A stretch of 64,000 nucleotides of DNA from Bacillus pumilus (GTDB lineage: Bacteria; Bacillota; Bacilli; Bacillales; Bacillaceae). Of this stretch, positions 1 to 12,095 are shown piece by piece. Where the stretch lies: assembly GCF_900186955.1 (NCBI RefSeq), contig NZ_LT906438.1:124001-188000 (forward strand), read 5' to 3'. Below the pieces are notes generated by a model that saw nothing but the letters and a program-made list of their open reading frames with translations, searched no databases and was not told the origin of the DNA. Position 1 is the first letter of the stretch, and every line of letters begins with the position of its first letter. A program made the translations under genes and the position numbers.

Positions 1-1
1 C

Positions 2-127
2 TTGAAAGAAGCTAAAGAACTTGTTGACAACACTCCAAAACCACTTAAAGAAGGTATTGCTAAAGAAGAAGCTGAAGAACTTAAAGCTAAGCTTGAAGAA
101 GTTGGCGCTTCTGTAGAAGTTAAGTAA
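2..127 (+). CDS. rplL: Ribosomal protein L7/L12, C-terminal end (partial)
   Basis: Only the last 41 codons are in the window; the first full codon is at position 2. The segment is the end of the alpha/beta C-terminal domain of L7/L12, with [18 protein letters not shown] followed by a helix and a final strand ending SVEVK. This domain contacts elongation factors at the ribosomal stalk. A terminator-like hairpin follows at once, so it is the last gene of its operon. Identification is by recognised sequence and by its position before ybxB and rpoB. Confidence 0.95.
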
Positions 128-147
128 TCTTCGCCTAATCTTTTGGG

Positions 148-180
148 AAAGCTCGCTTTTACTGGCGGGCTTTTTCTTTT
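148..180 (+). terminator. Intrinsic terminator after rplL
   Basis: The 8-bp arms AAGCTCGC (149-156) and GCGGGCTT (165-172), with one G-U pair, are followed by a T-rich tract (171-180). This is a typical rho-independent terminator closing the upstream L10-L12 operon. Confidence 0.8.
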
Positions 181-223
181 CTATTCTCCTGAAACGATTG
201 AATCCAGAGGAGGTCCATTCACC

Positions 224-829
224 ATGAGTGACCACTATTATACGGAAAAGCCATCAGTGAAAAGCAATAAACAGACATGGGACTTCACCTTGAGAAACCG
301 TACCTTTACTTTTACAAGTGACAGTGGAGTGTTTTCTAAGAAAGAAGTCGACTTTGGTTCAAGGCTTTTAATTGAAGCTTTTGAAGAACCTGATGTGGAT
401 GGCGATATCTTAGATGTCGGTTGCGGTTATGGACCGATTGGCTTATCGTTAGCAAACGAAATGACGAGCCGCACCATTCATATGATTGATGTGAACGAAA
501 GAGCAGTCGAACTTTCAAAGGAAAACGCTAAACATAATCGCGTTGATAATGTCCGCATCTATCAAAGTGATTTGTTCTCGAATGTTCATTCATCAGCTGC
601 TTTTGCCTCTATACTGACCAATCCCCCAATACGGGCAGGGAAGAAAGTTGTACATGCGATCTTTGAAAAAAGTGCTGATCATTTATTGCCGGAAGGTGAG
701 TTGTGGGTGGTTATTCAGAAAAAGCAGGGCGGACCATCTGCGATTGAGAAATTAGAACAGCTCTTTGGAGAAGTCGAAGTTGTATTGAAAAAAAAGGGCT
801 ACTATATTATCAAAGCTAAAAAAGTTTGA
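224..829 (+). CDS. ybxB: YbxB, RsmC-like class I SAM-dependent methyltransferase
   Basis: A 201-residue protein. It has the SAM-binding motif DVGCGYGPIG and the catalytic NPPI tetrad (TNPPIRAGKK) of the RsmC/RlmG N6/N2-purine RNA methyltransferase family. A longer reading exists from 143, but that part overlaps the rplL terminator. The ATG at 224 sits a proper distance from AGAGGAGG (205-212), so I take it as the start. In B. subtilis the orthologue lies in the same place between rplL and rpoB. The exact RNA target is not known from sequence; 16S rRNA is the family expectation. Confidence 0.9.
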   Translation: MSDHYYTEKPSVKSNKQTWDFTLRNRTFTFTSDSGVFSKKEVDFGSRLLIEAFEEPDVDGDILDVGCGYGPIGLSLANEMTSRTIHMIDVNERAVELSKENAKHNRVDNVRIYQSDLFSNVHSSAAFASILTNPPIRAGKKVVHAIFEKSADHLLPEGELWVVIQKKQGGPSAIEKLEQLFGEVEVVLKKKGYYIIKAKKV

Positions 830-1002
830 CGCAGTTTCCTAGCTGTGTTAACATTATAAAATGCCAATGTGTATATTTTGCTTAATAGGCTTAAAAAACA
901 ACTGTTTTGTATAAATTATGCATATTTGGGAAAACTAATAAAATCGGTATTTGTTTTTGGATGTGGTTTTCTTATTTTAGAAACCCTTTTTTCTTTTGTC
1001 TT

Positions 1003-1050
1003 GTAAAAGTATTTCTTTACTGACATTTGAAAGGCTGAAATACTTTTTAC
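1003..1050. other. Long near-perfect inverted repeat upstream of rpoB
   Basis: GTAAAAGTATTTC (1003-1015) is the reverse complement of 1037-1050 except for one extra base, with a 21-base spacer. The right arm ends four bases before TATAAT (1054-1059). The 255-base gap between ybxB and rpoB holds no gene. The dyad could be an RNA hairpin in a longer transcript or an operator; nothing in the sequence decides which. Confidence 0.6.
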
Positions 1051-1084
1051 ACATATAATACGCATGATTTGAGGGGTGAATCAG

Positions 1085-4000
1085 TTGACAGGTCAACTAG
1101 TTCAGTATGGACGACACCGCCAGCGCAGAAGCTACGCACGCATAAGCGAAGTGTTAGAATTACCAAATCTCATTGAAATTCAAACCTCTTCTTATCAGTG
1201 GTTTCTTGATGAGGGTCTTAGAGAGATGTTTCAAGATATATCCCCAATTGAGGATTTTACTGGTAACCTTTCTCTTGAATTCATTGATTACAGCCTAGGG
1301 GATCCTAAGTATCCTGTAGCAGAATCAAAAGAACGTGATGTAACTTACTCTGCTCCACTAAGAGTAAAAGTTCGTTTAATTAACAAAGAAACTGGAGAAG
1401 TAAAAGACCAAGATGTGTTCATGGGTGATTTCCCAATCATGACAGACACAGGTACTTTTATCATTAACGGTGCGGAACGTGTAATCGTTTCTCAGTTAGT
1501 ACGTTCTCCAAGTGTATATTTCAGTGGTAAAGTAGACAAAAACGGTAAAAAAGGTTTTACTGCGACTGTCATTCCAAACCGTGGCGCATGGTTAGAATAC
1601 GAAACTGATGCGAAGGATGTAGTCTATGTACGCATCGATCGCACACGTAAGTTGCCGGTTACGGTTCTTTTGCGTGCTCTCGGCTTCAGCTCTGATCAAG
1701 AGATTCTTGACCTCATTGGCGAGAATGAATACTTACGCAACACGCTGGAAAAAGACAATACAGAGAATGCGGATAAAGCACTTCTCGAAATCTACGAGCG
1801 CCTCCGTCCTGGAGAGCCGCCAACTGTTGAAAATGCGAAAAGCCTGCTAGACTCTCGCTTCTTCGATCCGAAGAGATATGACCTAGCAAATGTTGGACGC
1901 TACAAGATTAATAAAAAGCTTCATATTAAAAATAGACTGTTCAATCAAAAATTGGCTGAAACGTTAGTTGACCCTGAAACAGGTGAAATTCTAGCAGAAA
2001 AAGGTCAAATTTTAGACAGAAGAGTTCTTGATAAAGTTCTTCCATACTTAGAAAACGGCATCGGATTTAGAAAGCTTTATCCAAATGGTGGCGTAGTAGA
2101 AGATGAAGTAGAACTTCAATCTATTAAGATTTATGCACCGTCTGATCAAGAAGGCGAGCAAGTGATCAACGTGATCGGTAATGCATACGTAGAGGAAGCT
2201 GTGAAAAACATCACGCCTTCTGACATCATTGCATCGATCAGTTACTTCTTCAACCTTCTTCATGGTGTAGGTGACACAGATGATATCGATCACCTTGGTA
2301 ACCGTCGCCTGCGTTCTGTAGGTGAGCTTCTGCAAAACCAATTCCGTATTGGTTTAAGCAGAATGGAGCGTGTTGTTCGTGAAAGAATGTCGATTCAAGA
2401 CACAAACACGATCACACCTCAGCAACTGATCAACATCCGTCCTGTGATCGCTTCTATCAAAGAGTTCTTTGGTAGCTCTCAGCTTTCTCAGTTCATGGAT
2501 CAAACAAACCCGCTTGCTGAATTGACGCACAAACGTCGTCTGTCAGCGCTTGGGCCTGGTGGTTTGACACGTGAGCGTGCAGGAATGGAAGTTCGTGACG
2601 TTCACTACTCTCACTATGGTCGTATGTGTCCGATTGAAACACCAGAGGGTCCAAACATTGGTTTGATCAACTCTCTATCTTCATTTGCAAAAGTGAATCG
2701 TTTCGGCTTTATTGAAACACCTTACCGCCGGGTTGATCCTGAAACAGGTAAAGTGACACCAAGAATCGATTACTTAACTGCGGATGAAGAGGATAACTAC
2801 GTAGTAGCACAAGCGAACGCTATATTAGGTGAAGATGGTTCGTTTATCGATGATAATATCATTGCTCGTTTCAGAGGAGAAAACACCGTTGTTCCTCGAA
2901 ACCGCGTTGACTACATGGACGTTTCGCCAAAGCAGGTTGTTTCTGCAGCGACAGCATGTATCCCATTCCTAGAAAACGATGACTCTAACCGTGCTCTAAT
3001 GGGAGCAAACATGCAACGTCAGGCTGTGCCTTTGATGCAGCCGGAATCACCGATTGTTGGTACAGGTATGGAGTATGTATCAGGTAAAGACTCTGGTGCT
3101 GCTGTCATCTGCCGTTACCCAGGTGTTGTAGAACGTGTTGAAGCTAAAAATATTTGGGTTCGCCGCTATGAAGATGTCGACGGACAACAAGTCAAAGGAA
3201 ACCTAGACAAATACAGCTTGCTGAAATTTGTCCGCTCTAACCAAGGGACTTGCTACAACCAGCGTCCAATCGTAAGTGTTGGAGATGAAGTCGTAAAAGG
3301 AGAAATCCTTGCAGACGGTCCTTCAATGGAAAAAGGTGAATTGGCTCTAGGACGTAACGTCATGGTCGGCTTCATGACTTGGGACGGTTATAACTACGAG
3401 GATGCGATCATCATGAGTGAGCGCCTTGTAAAAGATGACGTCTACACGTCTATTCATATTGAAGAATATGAATCAGAAGCTCGTGATACAAAGCTTGGAC
3501 CGGAAGAAATCACTCGTGATATTCCAAACGTTGGGGAAGATGCTTTACGCAACCTTGACGAGCGTGGAATCATCCGTATCGGTGCAGAAGTAAAAGACGG
3601 AGACCTTCTTGTAGGGAAAGTAACGCCTAAAGGTGTAACAGAACTAACAGCTGAAGAACGTCTATTACATGCAATCTTCGGTGAAAAGGCTCGTGAAGTA
3701 CGTGATACATCTCTACGTGTTCCACACGGCGGCGGCGGAATTATCCACGATGTCAAAGTCTTTAACCGTGAAGATGGAGATGAATTACCTCCAGGTGTTA
3801 ACCAATTAGTCCGCGTATACATCGTTCAGAAGCGTAAAATTTCTGAAGGTGACAAAATGGCTGGACGACATGGTAACAAAGGGGTTATCTCTAAAATCCT
3901 TCCAGAAGAAGATATGCCGTATCTTCCAGATGGAACACCGATTGATATCATGTTAAACCCTCTAGGGGTACCATCTCGTATGAACATCGGTCAGGTACTT

Positions 4001-4666
4001 GAGCTTCATATGGGTATGGCTGCACGTTACCTTGGCATCCACATTGCGTCACCAGTATTTGATGGTGCGCGTGAGGAAGATGTTTGGGAAACGCTTGAAG
4101 AAGCAGGTATGTCCCGTGATGCGAAAACAGTCCTTTATGACGGTCGAACTGGTGAACCATTCGATAACCGTGTATCAGTCGGAATCATGTACATGATCAA
4201 ACTGGCTCACATGGTTGACGACAAACTTCACGCTCGTTCAACTGGACCATACTCACTTGTTACGCAGCAGCCACTTGGCGGTAAAGCACAGTTTGGTGGT
4301 CAGCGTTTCGGAGAGATGGAAGTATGGGCACTTGAAGCTTACGGTGCAGCATACACACTTCAAGAGATCTTAACAGTTAAATCGGATGACGTTGTGGGTC
4401 GTGTGAAAACATACGAAGCCATCGTCAAAGGGGATAACGTCCCTGAACCAGGTGTCCCTGAATCATTCAAAGTGTTAATTAAAGAACTTCAAAGTTTAGG
4501 TATGGATGTCAAAATCCTATCTGGCGATGAAGAAGAGATAGAAATGAGAGATTTAGAAGACGATGAGGAAACGAAGAAAGCAGACGGATTAGCGTTATCT
4601 AATGACGAAGATGCTGCAGATCTCGCACCTGTCGATCTTGAACGTGACGCAGTCACAAAAGAATAG
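1085..4666 (+). CDS. rpoB: RNA polymerase beta subunit
   Basis: A 1193-residue beta subunit, the same length as in B. subtilis. The start is TTG at 1085. The in-frame GTG at 1076 overlaps the GAGGGGTG ribosome site and is unlikely to be used. The rifampicin-binding cluster is intact: [20 protein letters not shown] with Q at residue 469, then [10 protein letters not shown]. It has no familiar resistance substitution. The active-site region reads [10 protein letters not shown]. The acidic C-terminal tail is slightly variable, as is usual in bacilli. rpoC follows 61 bases downstream, so the two are co-transcribed. Confidence 0.99.
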   Translation: MTGQLVQYGRHRQRRSYARISEVLELPNLIEIQTSSYQWFLDEGLREMFQDISPIEDFTGNLSLEFIDYSLGDPKYPVAESKERDVTYSAPLRVKVRLINKETGEVKDQDVFMGDFPIMTDTGTFIINGAERVIVSQLVRSPSVYFSGKVDKNGKKGFTATVIPNRGAWLEYETDAKDVVYVRIDRTRKLPVTVLLRALGFSSDQEILDLIGENEYLRNTLEKDNTENADKALLEIYERLRPGEPPTVENAKSLLDSRFFDPKRYDLANVGRYKINKKLHIKNRLFNQKLAETLVDPETGEILAEKGQILDRRVLDKVLPYLENGIGFRKLYPNGGVVEDEVELQSIKIYAPSDQEGEQVINVIGNAYVEEAVKNITPSDIIASISYFFNLLHGVGDTDDIDHLGNRRLRSVGELLQNQFRIGLSRMERVVRERMSIQDTNTITPQQLINIRPVIASIKEFFGSSQLSQFMDQTNPLAELTHKRRLSALGPGGLTRERAGMEVRDVHYSHYGRMCPIETPEGPNIGLINSLSSFAKVNRFGFIETPYRRVDPETGKVTPRIDYLTADEEDNYVVAQANAILGEDGSFIDDNIIARFRGENTVVPRNRVDYMDVSPKQVVSAATACIPFLENDDSNRALMGANMQRQAVPLMQPESPIVGTGMEYVSGKDSGAAVICRYPGVVERVEAKNIWVRRYEDVDGQQVKGNLDKYSLLKFVRSNQGTCYNQRPIVSVGDEVVKGEILADGPSMEKGELALGRNVMVGFMTWDGYNYEDAIIMSERLVKDDVYTSIHIEEYESEARDTKLGPEEITRDIPNVGEDALRNLDERGIIRIGAEVKDGDLLVGKVTPKGVTELTAEERLLHAIFGEKAREVRDTSLRVPHGGGGIIHDVKVFNREDGDELPPGVNQLVRVYIVQKRKISEGDKMAGRHGNKGVISKILPEEDMPYLPDGTPIDIMLNPLGVPSRMNIGQVLELHMGMAARYLGIHIASPVFDGAREEDVWETLEEAGMSRDAKTVLYDGRTGEPFDNRVSVGIMYMIKLAHMVDDKLHARSTGPYSLVTQQPLGGKAQFGGQRFGEMEVWALEAYGAAYTLQEILTVKSDDVVGRVKTYEAIVKGDNVPEPGVPESFKVLIKELQSLGMDVKILSGDEEEIEMRDLEDDEETKKADGLALSNDEDAADLAPVDLERDAVTKE

Positions 4667-4727
4667 CAGAAACGATTAGAGCAAGTGACTAGGGTATAAC
4701 CCGAAGATTAAAAGGGAGGTAGGCCCC

Positions 4728-7700
4728 TTGCTAGATGTGAACAATTTTGAGTATATGAACATCGGTCTCGCATCACCTGATAAAATCCGTTCTTGGTCTT
4801 TTGGTGAAGTGAAAAAGCCTGAAACGATTAACTATCGTACACTGAAACCTGAAAAAGATGGTCTCTTTTGTGAACGTATCTTCGGACCACAAAAAGACTG
4901 GGAATGTCATTGTGGAAAGTATAAACGCGTTCGTTATAAGGGTGTTGTATGTGACCGTTGTGGTGTAGAAGTAACACGGGCAAAAGTCCGTCGTGAGAGA
5001 ATGGGGCATATCGAACTGGCTGCCCCAGTTTCCCACATTTGGTATTTCAAAGGTATCCCAAGCCGTATGGGTCTTGTTCTTGATATGTCACCACGTGCGT
5101 TAGAAGAAGTGATTTACTTCGCTTCATACGTCGTGACAGATCCTGGCAACACACCGCTTGAGAAAAAACAACTTCTTTCTGAGAAGGAATTCCGTGCTTA
5201 TTTAGATAAATACGGTAATACATTCCAAGCAGCTATGGGTGCAGAAGCAATCAATAAACTTCTTCAAGATATCGATCTTGTAAAAGAAGTAGATGCACTG
5301 AAAGAAGAGCTGAAAACTGCTCAAGGACAGCGTCGTACTCGTGCGATTAAACGCCTTGAAGTGCTAGAAGCCTTCCGTAACTCAGGAAACAAACCATCAT
5401 GGATGATTCTTGATGTACTTCCGGTTATTCCGCCAGAATTACGTCCAATGGTTCAGCTTGATGGTGGACGTTTTGCTACTTCTGACTTAAACGACCTTTA
5501 TCGTCGTGTCATCAACCGTAACAATCGTCTGAAACGTTTATTAGATCTTGGCGCGCCAAGCATCATCGTTCAGAACGAGAAGCGTATGCTTCAAGAAGCT
5601 GTCGATGCCTTGATTGATAATGGACGTAGAGGCCGACCAGTAACAGGACCAGGAAACAGACCATTGAAATCTCTTTCTCATATGCTGAAAGGGAAACAAG
5701 GACGTTTCCGTCAAAACTTGCTTGGTAAACGTGTTGACTATTCTGGACGTTCCGTTATCGTCGTAGGACCACATTTGAAAATGTATCAGTGTGGACTTCC
5801 GAAAGAAATGGCTCTTGAATTATTCAAACCATTCGTGATGAAGGAGCTTGTTGAAAAAGGTTTAGCTCACAACATCAAGAGTGCGAAGCGTAAAATTGAG
5901 CGCGTGCAGCCGGAAGTATGGGATGTTTTAGAATCAGTGATTCGTGAGCATCCAGTCTTACTAAACCGTGCACCGACTCTTCACAGACTTGGTATTCAAG
6001 CGTTTGAACCTACACTTGTGGAAGGACGCGCAATTCGTCTGCATCCACTTGTATGTACAGCCTACAACGCTGACTTTGACGGTGACCAAATGGCGGTTCA
6101 CGTACCATTATCTGCTGAGGCTCAAGCTGAAGCTCGTATCTTAATGCTTGCTGCTCAAAACATTTTGAACCCGAAAGATGGAAAACCTGTTGTTACGCCA
6201 TCTCAGGATATGGTGCTTGGTAACTACTACCTTACACTTGAGCGTAAAGGTGCTATCGGAGAAGGTATGATCTTCAAAGATACGAACGAAGCCCTTCTAG
6301 CTTATCAAAATGGGTATGTGCATCTTCATACACGTGTAGCTGTTGCAGCTAACTCGTTGAAGAATGTGACATTCACTGATGAACAGCGTTCTAAATTGTT
6401 GATTACAACAGTTGGAAAACTAATCTTTAACGAAATCTTACCGGAATCATTCCCTTACATGAATGAGCCGACAAAGAGCAATATTGAAGAAAAAACGCCT
6501 GACCGCTTCTTCCTTGAAAAAGGTGAAGATGTCAAAGTTGCGATTGAGAAACAAGAAATCAATGCGCCGTTCAAAAAAGGTATTTTAGGTAAAATCATTG
6601 CGGAAATCTTTAAGAGATTCCATATCACTGAGACATCTAAAATGCTTGACCGCATGAAAAATCTTGGTTTCAAATACTCTACTAAAGCGGGTATTACGGT
6701 TGGGGTGTCTGATATCGTCGTATTAGATGATAAACAGAAGATCCTCGAAGAAGCGCAAGCAAAAGTAGATAACGTCATGAAGCAATTCAGACGTGGTTTG
6801 ATTACTGAAGAAGAGCGTTACGAGAGAGTCATTTCGATCTGGAGTTCTTCTAAAGATGTCATCCAAGGTAAACTGATGAAGTCCCTTGATGAAGTCAACC
6901 CAATCTACATGATGAGTGACTCTGGGGCGCGTGGTAACGCATCTAACTTCACTCAGCTGGCTGGTATGCGTGGTCTGATGGCCAACCCGGCTGGACGTAT
7001 CATTGAACTTCCGATCAAATCTAGTTTCCGTGAAGGTTTAACCGTATTGGAATACTTTATTTCCACTCACGGAGCGCGTAAAGGTCTTGCCGATACAGCC
7101 CTTAAAACAGCTGACTCAGGTTACCTCACGCGTCGTCTCGTCGACGTTGCACAGGATGTTATCATCCGTGAAACAGATTGCGGTACAGACCGTGGTATCT
7201 TGGCAAAGTCCATTAGAGAAGGAAATGAAATTATTGAGAAACTTGAAGAACGTCTAATTGGACGTTTTGCAAGAAAACCAATTGTTCATCCTGAAACGGG
7301 CGAAGTCATTGTTGGCGAAAACGAACTAATTGATGAAGATAAAGCACTTGAAGTAGTTGAAGCAGGAATTGAGGAAGTATGGATCCGTTCTGCATTTACA
7401 TGTAACACGCCTCATGGTGTATGTAAACGATGCTACGGCCGTAACCTTGCAACTGGTACTGACGTTGAAGTCGGTGAAGCAGTTGGAATCATCGCTGCTC
7501 AATCAATCGGTGAGCCAGGAACACAGCTTACAATGCGTACGTTCCACACCGGTGGGGTAGCAGGAGACGATATCACACAAGGTTTACCTCGTATCCAAGA
7601 GCTATTTGAAGCGCGTAATCCGAAAGGGCAAGCGACGATTTCTGAAATTGATGGTGTCGTTGCTGAAATTAACGATGTTCGTGACAAGCAGCAGGAAATT

Positions 7701-8327
7701 GTGGTTCAAGGCGACGTTGAAACTCGCTCTTACACAGCTCCTTACAATGCACGTCTGAAAGTTGTTGAAGGTGACAAAGTTACTCGTGGTCAAGTACTGA
7801 CAGAAGGTTCGATCGATCCGAAAGAACTTCTTAAAGTGACTGACATGACAGCTGTTCAAGAATATCTGCTTCATGAAGTACAAAAAGTATACCGTATGCA
7901 AGGGGTAGAAATCGGAGATAAGCACGTTGAGGTAATGGTTCGCCAAATGCTTCGTAAAGTGCGTGTCGCTGATGCAGGGGATACAGATGTATTACCAGGC
8001 ACACTTCTTGATGTACATCAATTCACTGAAGCGAACAAAAAAGTACTATTCGAAGGCAAGCGCCCTGCAACAGGCCGCCCAGTTCTTCTTGGTATTACAA
8101 AAGCATCGCTTGAAACAGACTCATTCTTGTCTGCAGCATCCTTCCAAGAAACGACTCGTGTCCTAACAGATGCGGCGATCAAAGGAAAACGTGATGAACT
8201 GCTTGGCTTGAAAGAGAATGTTATCATCGGTAAACTTGTTCCAGCTGGAACAGGAATGCCAAACTACCGTAAAGTTAAGCCGGTTTCACAAGTGCAACCG
8301 TCTGACGATATGGTGCCTGTAGAGTAA
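4728..8327 (+). CDS. rpoC: RNA polymerase beta' subunit
   Basis: A 1199-residue subunit starting at TTG 4728 behind GGGAGGT (4714-4720). The catalytic Mg-binding motif NADFDGD lies at residues 447-453. The N-terminal zinc-binding cysteines ([13 protein letters not shown] then VVCDRCG) are near residues 60-80, and the second zinc site is in [13 protein letters not shown]. Trigger-loop residues [15 protein letters not shown] are conserved in the form [17 protein letters not shown]. It forms the core enzyme with beta and alpha (rpoA, also in this window). Confidence 0.99.
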   Translation: MLDVNNFEYMNIGLASPDKIRSWSFGEVKKPETINYRTLKPEKDGLFCERIFGPQKDWECHCGKYKRVRYKGVVCDRCGVEVTRAKVRRERMGHIELAAPVSHIWYFKGIPSRMGLVLDMSPRALEEVIYFASYVVTDPGNTPLEKKQLLSEKEFRAYLDKYGNTFQAAMGAEAINKLLQDIDLVKEVDALKEELKTAQGQRRTRAIKRLEVLEAFRNSGNKPSWMILDVLPVIPPELRPMVQLDGGRFATSDLNDLYRRVINRNNRLKRLLDLGAPSIIVQNEKRMLQEAVDALIDNGRRGRPVTGPGNRPLKSLSHMLKGKQGRFRQNLLGKRVDYSGRSVIVVGPHLKMYQCGLPKEMALELFKPFVMKELVEKGLAHNIKSAKRKIERVQPEVWDVLESVIREHPVLLNRAPTLHRLGIQAFEPTLVEGRAIRLHPLVCTAYNADFDGDQMAVHVPLSAEAQAEARILMLAAQNILNPKDGKPVVTPSQDMVLGNYYLTLERKGAIGEGMIFKDTNEALLAYQNGYVHLHTRVAVAANSLKNVTFTDEQRSKLLITTVGKLIFNEILPESFPYMNEPTKSNIEEKTPDRFFLEKGEDVKVAIEKQEINAPFKKGILGKIIAEIFKRFHITETSKMLDRMKNLGFKYSTKAGITVGVSDIVVLDDKQKILEEAQAKVDNVMKQFRRGLITEEERYERVISIWSSSKDVIQGKLMKSLDEVNPIYMMSDSGARGNASNFTQLAGMRGLMANPAGRIIELPIKSSFREGLTVLEYFISTHGARKGLADTALKTADSGYLTRRLVDVAQDVIIRETDCGTDRGILAKSIREGNEIIEKLEERLIGRFARKPIVHPETGEVIVGENELIDEDKALEVVEAGIEEVWIRSAFTCNTPHGVCKRCYGRNLATGTDVEVGEAVGIIAAQSIGEPGTQLTMRTFHTGGVAGDDITQGLPRIQELFEARNPKGQATISEIDGVVAEINDVRDKQQEIVVQGDVETRSYTAPYNARLKVVEGDKVTRGQVLTEGSIDPKELLKVTDMTAVQEYLLHEVQKVYRMQGVEIGDKHVEVMVRQMLRKVRVADAGDTDVLPGTLLDVHQFTEANKKVLFEGKRPATGRPVLLGITKASLETDSFLSAASFQETTRVLTDAAIKGKRDELLGLKENVIIGKLVPAGTGMPNYRKVKPVSQVQPSDDMVPVE

Positions 8328-8367
8328 TCTTTCTCGTGAGATTCCTATAAAATCATCAAAAAATGGT

Positions 8368-8410
8368 GAAGGATGTCAAGATAATCTGTCATATGATATT
8401 GACATCCTTC
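8368..8410. promoter_or_regulatory. 12-bp perfect inverted repeat overlapping the rplGB promoter
   Basis: GAAGGATGTCAA (8368-8379) and TTGACATCCTTC (8399-8410) are perfect reverse complements separated by 19 bases. The right arm contains the -35 hexamer of the promoter below. There is no T-run after the right arm, so it is not a standard terminator of rpoC. It could be an operator or a processing hairpin. Confidence 0.7.
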
Positions 8411-8427
8411 TGCCATGATGATAATAT
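8399..8427 (+). promoter_or_regulatory. Sigma-A promoter for the rplGB-rpsL cluster
   Basis: A perfect -35 TTGACA (8399-8404), a 17-base spacer and -10 TAATAT (8422-8427). It lies 46 bases before the rplGB start and makes the str cluster transcribable independently of rpoBC. Confidence 0.8.
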
Positions 8428-8472
8428 AACCAAGGTGCTCAAAATAAAACCTGTTACTTTGGAGGATATTCG

Positions 8473-8721
8473 ATGTCTTATGATAAAGTATCACAGGCTC
8501 AATCCATTATTATTGGTACGAAGCAAACAGTAAAAGCTCTGAAACGAGATTCAGTAAAGGAAATCGTCGTAGCGAAAGATGCTGATCCTGCTTTAACAGC
8601 TAGTGTAACAAAACTAGCGCAAGAGAAGGGTGTAGACATTTTAGTGGTAGATTCCATGAAAAAGCTCGGCAAAGCCTGCGGAATTGAAGTTGGGGCAGCA
8701 GCTGTTGCCATTATGTTATAG
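8473..8721 (+). CDS. rplGB: L7Ae-family K-turn RNA-binding protein
   Basis: An 82-residue protein of the L7Ae/L30e fold (YbxF in B. subtilis), which binds kink-turn RNA. The segment [20 protein letters not shown] is typical, and [13 protein letters not shown] forms the C-terminal part of the binding face. ATG 8473 follows GGAGGA (8461-8466). The gene sits between rpoC and rpsL as in other bacilli. Its role is ribosome-associated but not essential; its RNA target cannot be read from sequence. Confidence 0.93.
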   Translation: MSYDKVSQAQSIIIGTKQTVKALKRDSVKEIVVAKDADPALTASVTKLAQEKGVDILVVDSMKKLGKACGIEVGAAAVAIML

Positions 8722-8735
8722 CGTACTTGTTTTGT

Positions 8736-9253
<518 letters not shown>

Positions 9254-9281
9254 TACAAACAAACATAAGGGTTTTTAGAAG

Positions 9282-9325
9282 TTGATATCAGATCAGTGGA
9301 GTCAGGCAACTGACAATGATATTGA
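9282..9325 (+). ncRNA. Structured rpsL-rpsG intercistronic RNA, possible S7 autoregulatory site
   Basis: Two stacked stems. The lower is TTGATATCA (9282-9290) with TGATATTGA (9317-9325), nine pairs including two G-U. The upper is GTCAG (9301-9305) with CTGAC (9310-9314), capped by GCAA, a GNRA tetraloop. An asymmetric internal loop of ten bases against two separates them. In E. coli, S7 represses the str operon through an RNA at this same gene junction. That a similar control works here is inference. Confidence 0.5.
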
Positions 9326-9844
<519 letters not shown>

Positions 9845-9898
9845 GATTTATACCAAACTAAAAAAACTATTCCCTAATAAGGAAGGAGAAATTACCCA

Positions 9899-11977
9899 AT
9901 GGCAAGAGAGTTCTCCTTAGACAAAACTCGTAATATTGGTATCATGGCTCACATCGATGCTGGTAAAACGACAACGACTGAGCGTATCTTATACTACACT
10001 GGTCGTATCCATAAAATTGGTGAAACTCACGAAGGAGCTTCCCAAATGGACTGGATGGAGCAGGAGCAAGAACGTGGTATTACAATCACTTCTGCTGCTA
10101 CTACAGCACAATGGAAAGGTTACCGTGTAAACATCATCGATACACCAGGACACGTAGACTTCACTGTTGAAGTTGAACGTTCTTTACGTGTACTTGATGG
10201 TGCGGTAGCAGTTCTTGATGCACAATCAGGTGTAGAGCCACAAACTGAAACAGTTTGGCGCCAAGCAACAACTTACGGAGTACCTCGTATCGTATTCGTT
10301 AACAAAATGGATAAAACCGGTGCGGACTTCCTTTACTCTGTAGGCACATTAAGAGATCGTCTTCAAGCGAACGCTCATGCAATTCAATTGCCGATCGGCG
10401 CTGAAGATCAATTCGAAGGAATCATCGACCTTGTAGATAACGTAGCATACTTCTACGAAGATGACCTTGGAACTCGCTCTGATGCACAAGAAATCCCTGC
10501 TGAGTATAAAGACAAAGCTGAAGAGCTTCGCAACAGCCTTATTGAAGCTGTCGCTGAGCTTGATGAAGAGCTTATGGAAAAATACCTTGAGGGTGAAGAA
10601 ATTACAATTCCTGAATTGAAAGCTGCAATCCGTAAAGGAACGTTGAATGTTGAATTCTACCCAGTTCTTGTTGGATCTGCTTTCAAAAACAAAGGTGTTC
10701 AGCTTGTACTTGATGCTGTGCTTGATTACCTTCCTGCACCAACTGATGTTGCTGCAATCAAAGGTATCCTGCCAGATTCAAATGAAGAGGTTGTTCGTGA
10801 GTCTACTGATGATGCACCATTCGCAGCTCTTGCATTTAAAGTTATGACTGACCCTTATGTTGGGAAACTAACTTTCTTCCGCGTATACTCTGGAACACTT
10901 GCTTCAGGTTCATACGTGAAGAACTCTTCTAAGAACAAGCGTGAGCGTGTTGGACGTATCCTTCAAATGCACGCAAACAGCCGTGAAGAAATCTCTACTG
11001 TATATGCAGGAGATATCGCAGCAGCTGTTGGTCTTAAAGATACATCTACTGGTGACACTCTTTGTGACGAGAAAGATACTGTTATCCTTGAGTCTATGGA
11101 ATTCCCAGAGCCAGTTATCGATGTAGCAATCGAGCCTAAATCAAAAGCTGATCAAGATAAAATGGGTATCGCTTTAGCTAAACTAGCTGAAGAGGATCCA
11201 ACATTCCGTACACAAACAAACCCTGAAACTGGTCAAACGATCATCTCTGGTATGGGTGAGCTTCACCTTGATATCATTGTTGACCGTATGAAGCGTGAGT
11301 TCAAGGTTGAAGCTAACGTAGGTGCTCCTCAAGTTGCGTACCGTGAAACATTCCGTTCTGGTGCAAAAGTTGAAGGTAAATTCGTACGTCAGTCTGGTGG
11401 ACGTGGTCAGTTCGGACACGTTTGGATCGAATTCGAACCAAACGAAGAAGGCGCAGGCTTCGAATTCCAAAATGCAATCGTCGGTGGGGTTGTTCCTCGT
11501 GAATACATTCCAGCTATTCAAGCAGGTCTTGAAGATTCACTTGAAAATGGTGTATTAGCTGGATTCCCATTAATCGACATCAAAGCTAAATTATTTGATG
11601 GATCATACCACGATGTTGACTCTAACGAAATGGCGTTTAAAATTGCTGCATCTATGGCGTTGAAAAATGCTGTCAGCAAATGTAACCCAGTTCTACTTGA
11701 GCCAATGATGAAAGTAGAAGTCGTTATCCCTGAAGAATACATGGGAGACATCATGGGTGATATCACATCTCGTCGTGGACGTGTAGAAGGTATGGAAGCT
11801 CGCGGTAACGCTCAAGTTGTTCGCGCAATGGTTCCACTTTCTGAAATGTTCGGATATGCAACTTCACTCCGTTCTAACACACAAGGACGCGGTACTTTCA
11901 CTATGCACATGGATCACTACGAAGAAGTGCCTAAGAGCATTAGTGAAGAAATCATCAAAAAAAATAAAGGTGAATAA
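9899..11977 (+). CDS. fusA: Elongation factor G
   Basis: A 692-residue translocase GTPase. G motifs are [10 protein letters not shown] (G1, about residues 17-26), DTPGHVDF (G3) and NKMDKTGAD (G4). The domain IV-V sequence ends with [18 protein letters not shown]. It promotes tRNA/mRNA movement on the ribosome and, with RRF, ribosome recycling. ATG 9899 follows AAGGAGAA. It lies in the str cluster between rpsG and tuf. Confidence 0.99.
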   Translation: MAREFSLDKTRNIGIMAHIDAGKTTTTERILYYTGRIHKIGETHEGASQMDWMEQEQERGITITSAATTAQWKGYRVNIIDTPGHVDFTVEVERSLRVLDGAVAVLDAQSGVEPQTETVWRQATTYGVPRIVFVNKMDKTGADFLYSVGTLRDRLQANAHAIQLPIGAEDQFEGIIDLVDNVAYFYEDDLGTRSDAQEIPAEYKDKAEELRNSLIEAVAELDEELMEKYLEGEEITIPELKAAIRKGTLNVEFYPVLVGSAFKNKGVQLVLDAVLDYLPAPTDVAAIKGILPDSNEEVVRESTDDAPFAALAFKVMTDPYVGKLTFFRVYSGTLASGSYVKNSSKNKRERVGRILQMHANSREEISTVYAGDIAAAVGLKDTSTGDTLCDEKDTVILESMEFPEPVIDVAIEPKSKADQDKMGIALAKLAEEDPTFRTQTNPETGQTIISGMGELHLDIIVDRMKREFKVEANVGAPQVAYRETFRSGAKVEGKFVRQSGGRGQFGHVWIEFEPNEEGAGFEFQNAIVGGVVPREYIPAIQAGLEDSLENGVLAGFPLIDIKAKLFDGSYHDVDSNEMAFKIAASMALKNAVSKCNPVLLEPMMKVEVVIPEEYMGDIMGDITSRRGRVEGMEARGNAQVVRAMVPLSEMFGYATSLRSNTQGRGTFTMHMDHYEEVPKSISEEIIKKNKGE

Positions 11978-12006
11978 TTGATTTTGCCTTTAAACTAAAG
12001 TATAAC
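11978..12006 (+). promoter_or_regulatory. Candidate sigma-A promoter for tuf
   Basis: TTGATT (11978-11983), a 17-base spacer and TATAAC (12001-12006), starting directly after the fusA stop codon. It would give tuf its own promoter, as expected for such a highly expressed gene. The call is from consensus match only. Confidence 0.6.
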
Positions 12007-12020
12007 TACTATTGAAGATC

Positions 12021-12049
12021 AGAAAGTGAGAGGTAACTCTTCACTTTCT
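12021..12049 (+). other. 5' leader hairpin of tuf mRNA with GNRA-type loop
   Basis: AGAAAGTGAGAG (12021-12032) pairs with CTCT and CACTTTCT (12037-12049) through one bulged T, closing a GTAA loop. It begins about 15 bases after the -10 of the tuf promoter, so it would lie near the 5' end of the transcript. No T-run follows, so it is not a terminator. A 5' stabilising element is the simplest reading. Confidence 0.6.
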
Positions 12050-12095
12050 ATCACTCTATACCAAATACAATGAACCTTTAAGGAGGATTTTTAGA

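Noticed and set aside
143..223. Longer N-terminus for YbxB
   Set aside because: The extension overlaps the rplL terminator hairpin, and the ribosome site points to ATG 224.
2462..2550. Possible rifampicin-resistance change in rpoB
   Set aside because: The cluster reads as wild type, with Q469 and the [12 protein letters not shown] segment intact.
3454..3822. A 122-codon minus-strand frame inside rpoB (and similar ones in rpoC, fusA, tuf)
   Set aside because: Low-complexity Ser/Arg/Pro translations antisense to highly conserved genes, without ribosome sites; typical shadow frames.
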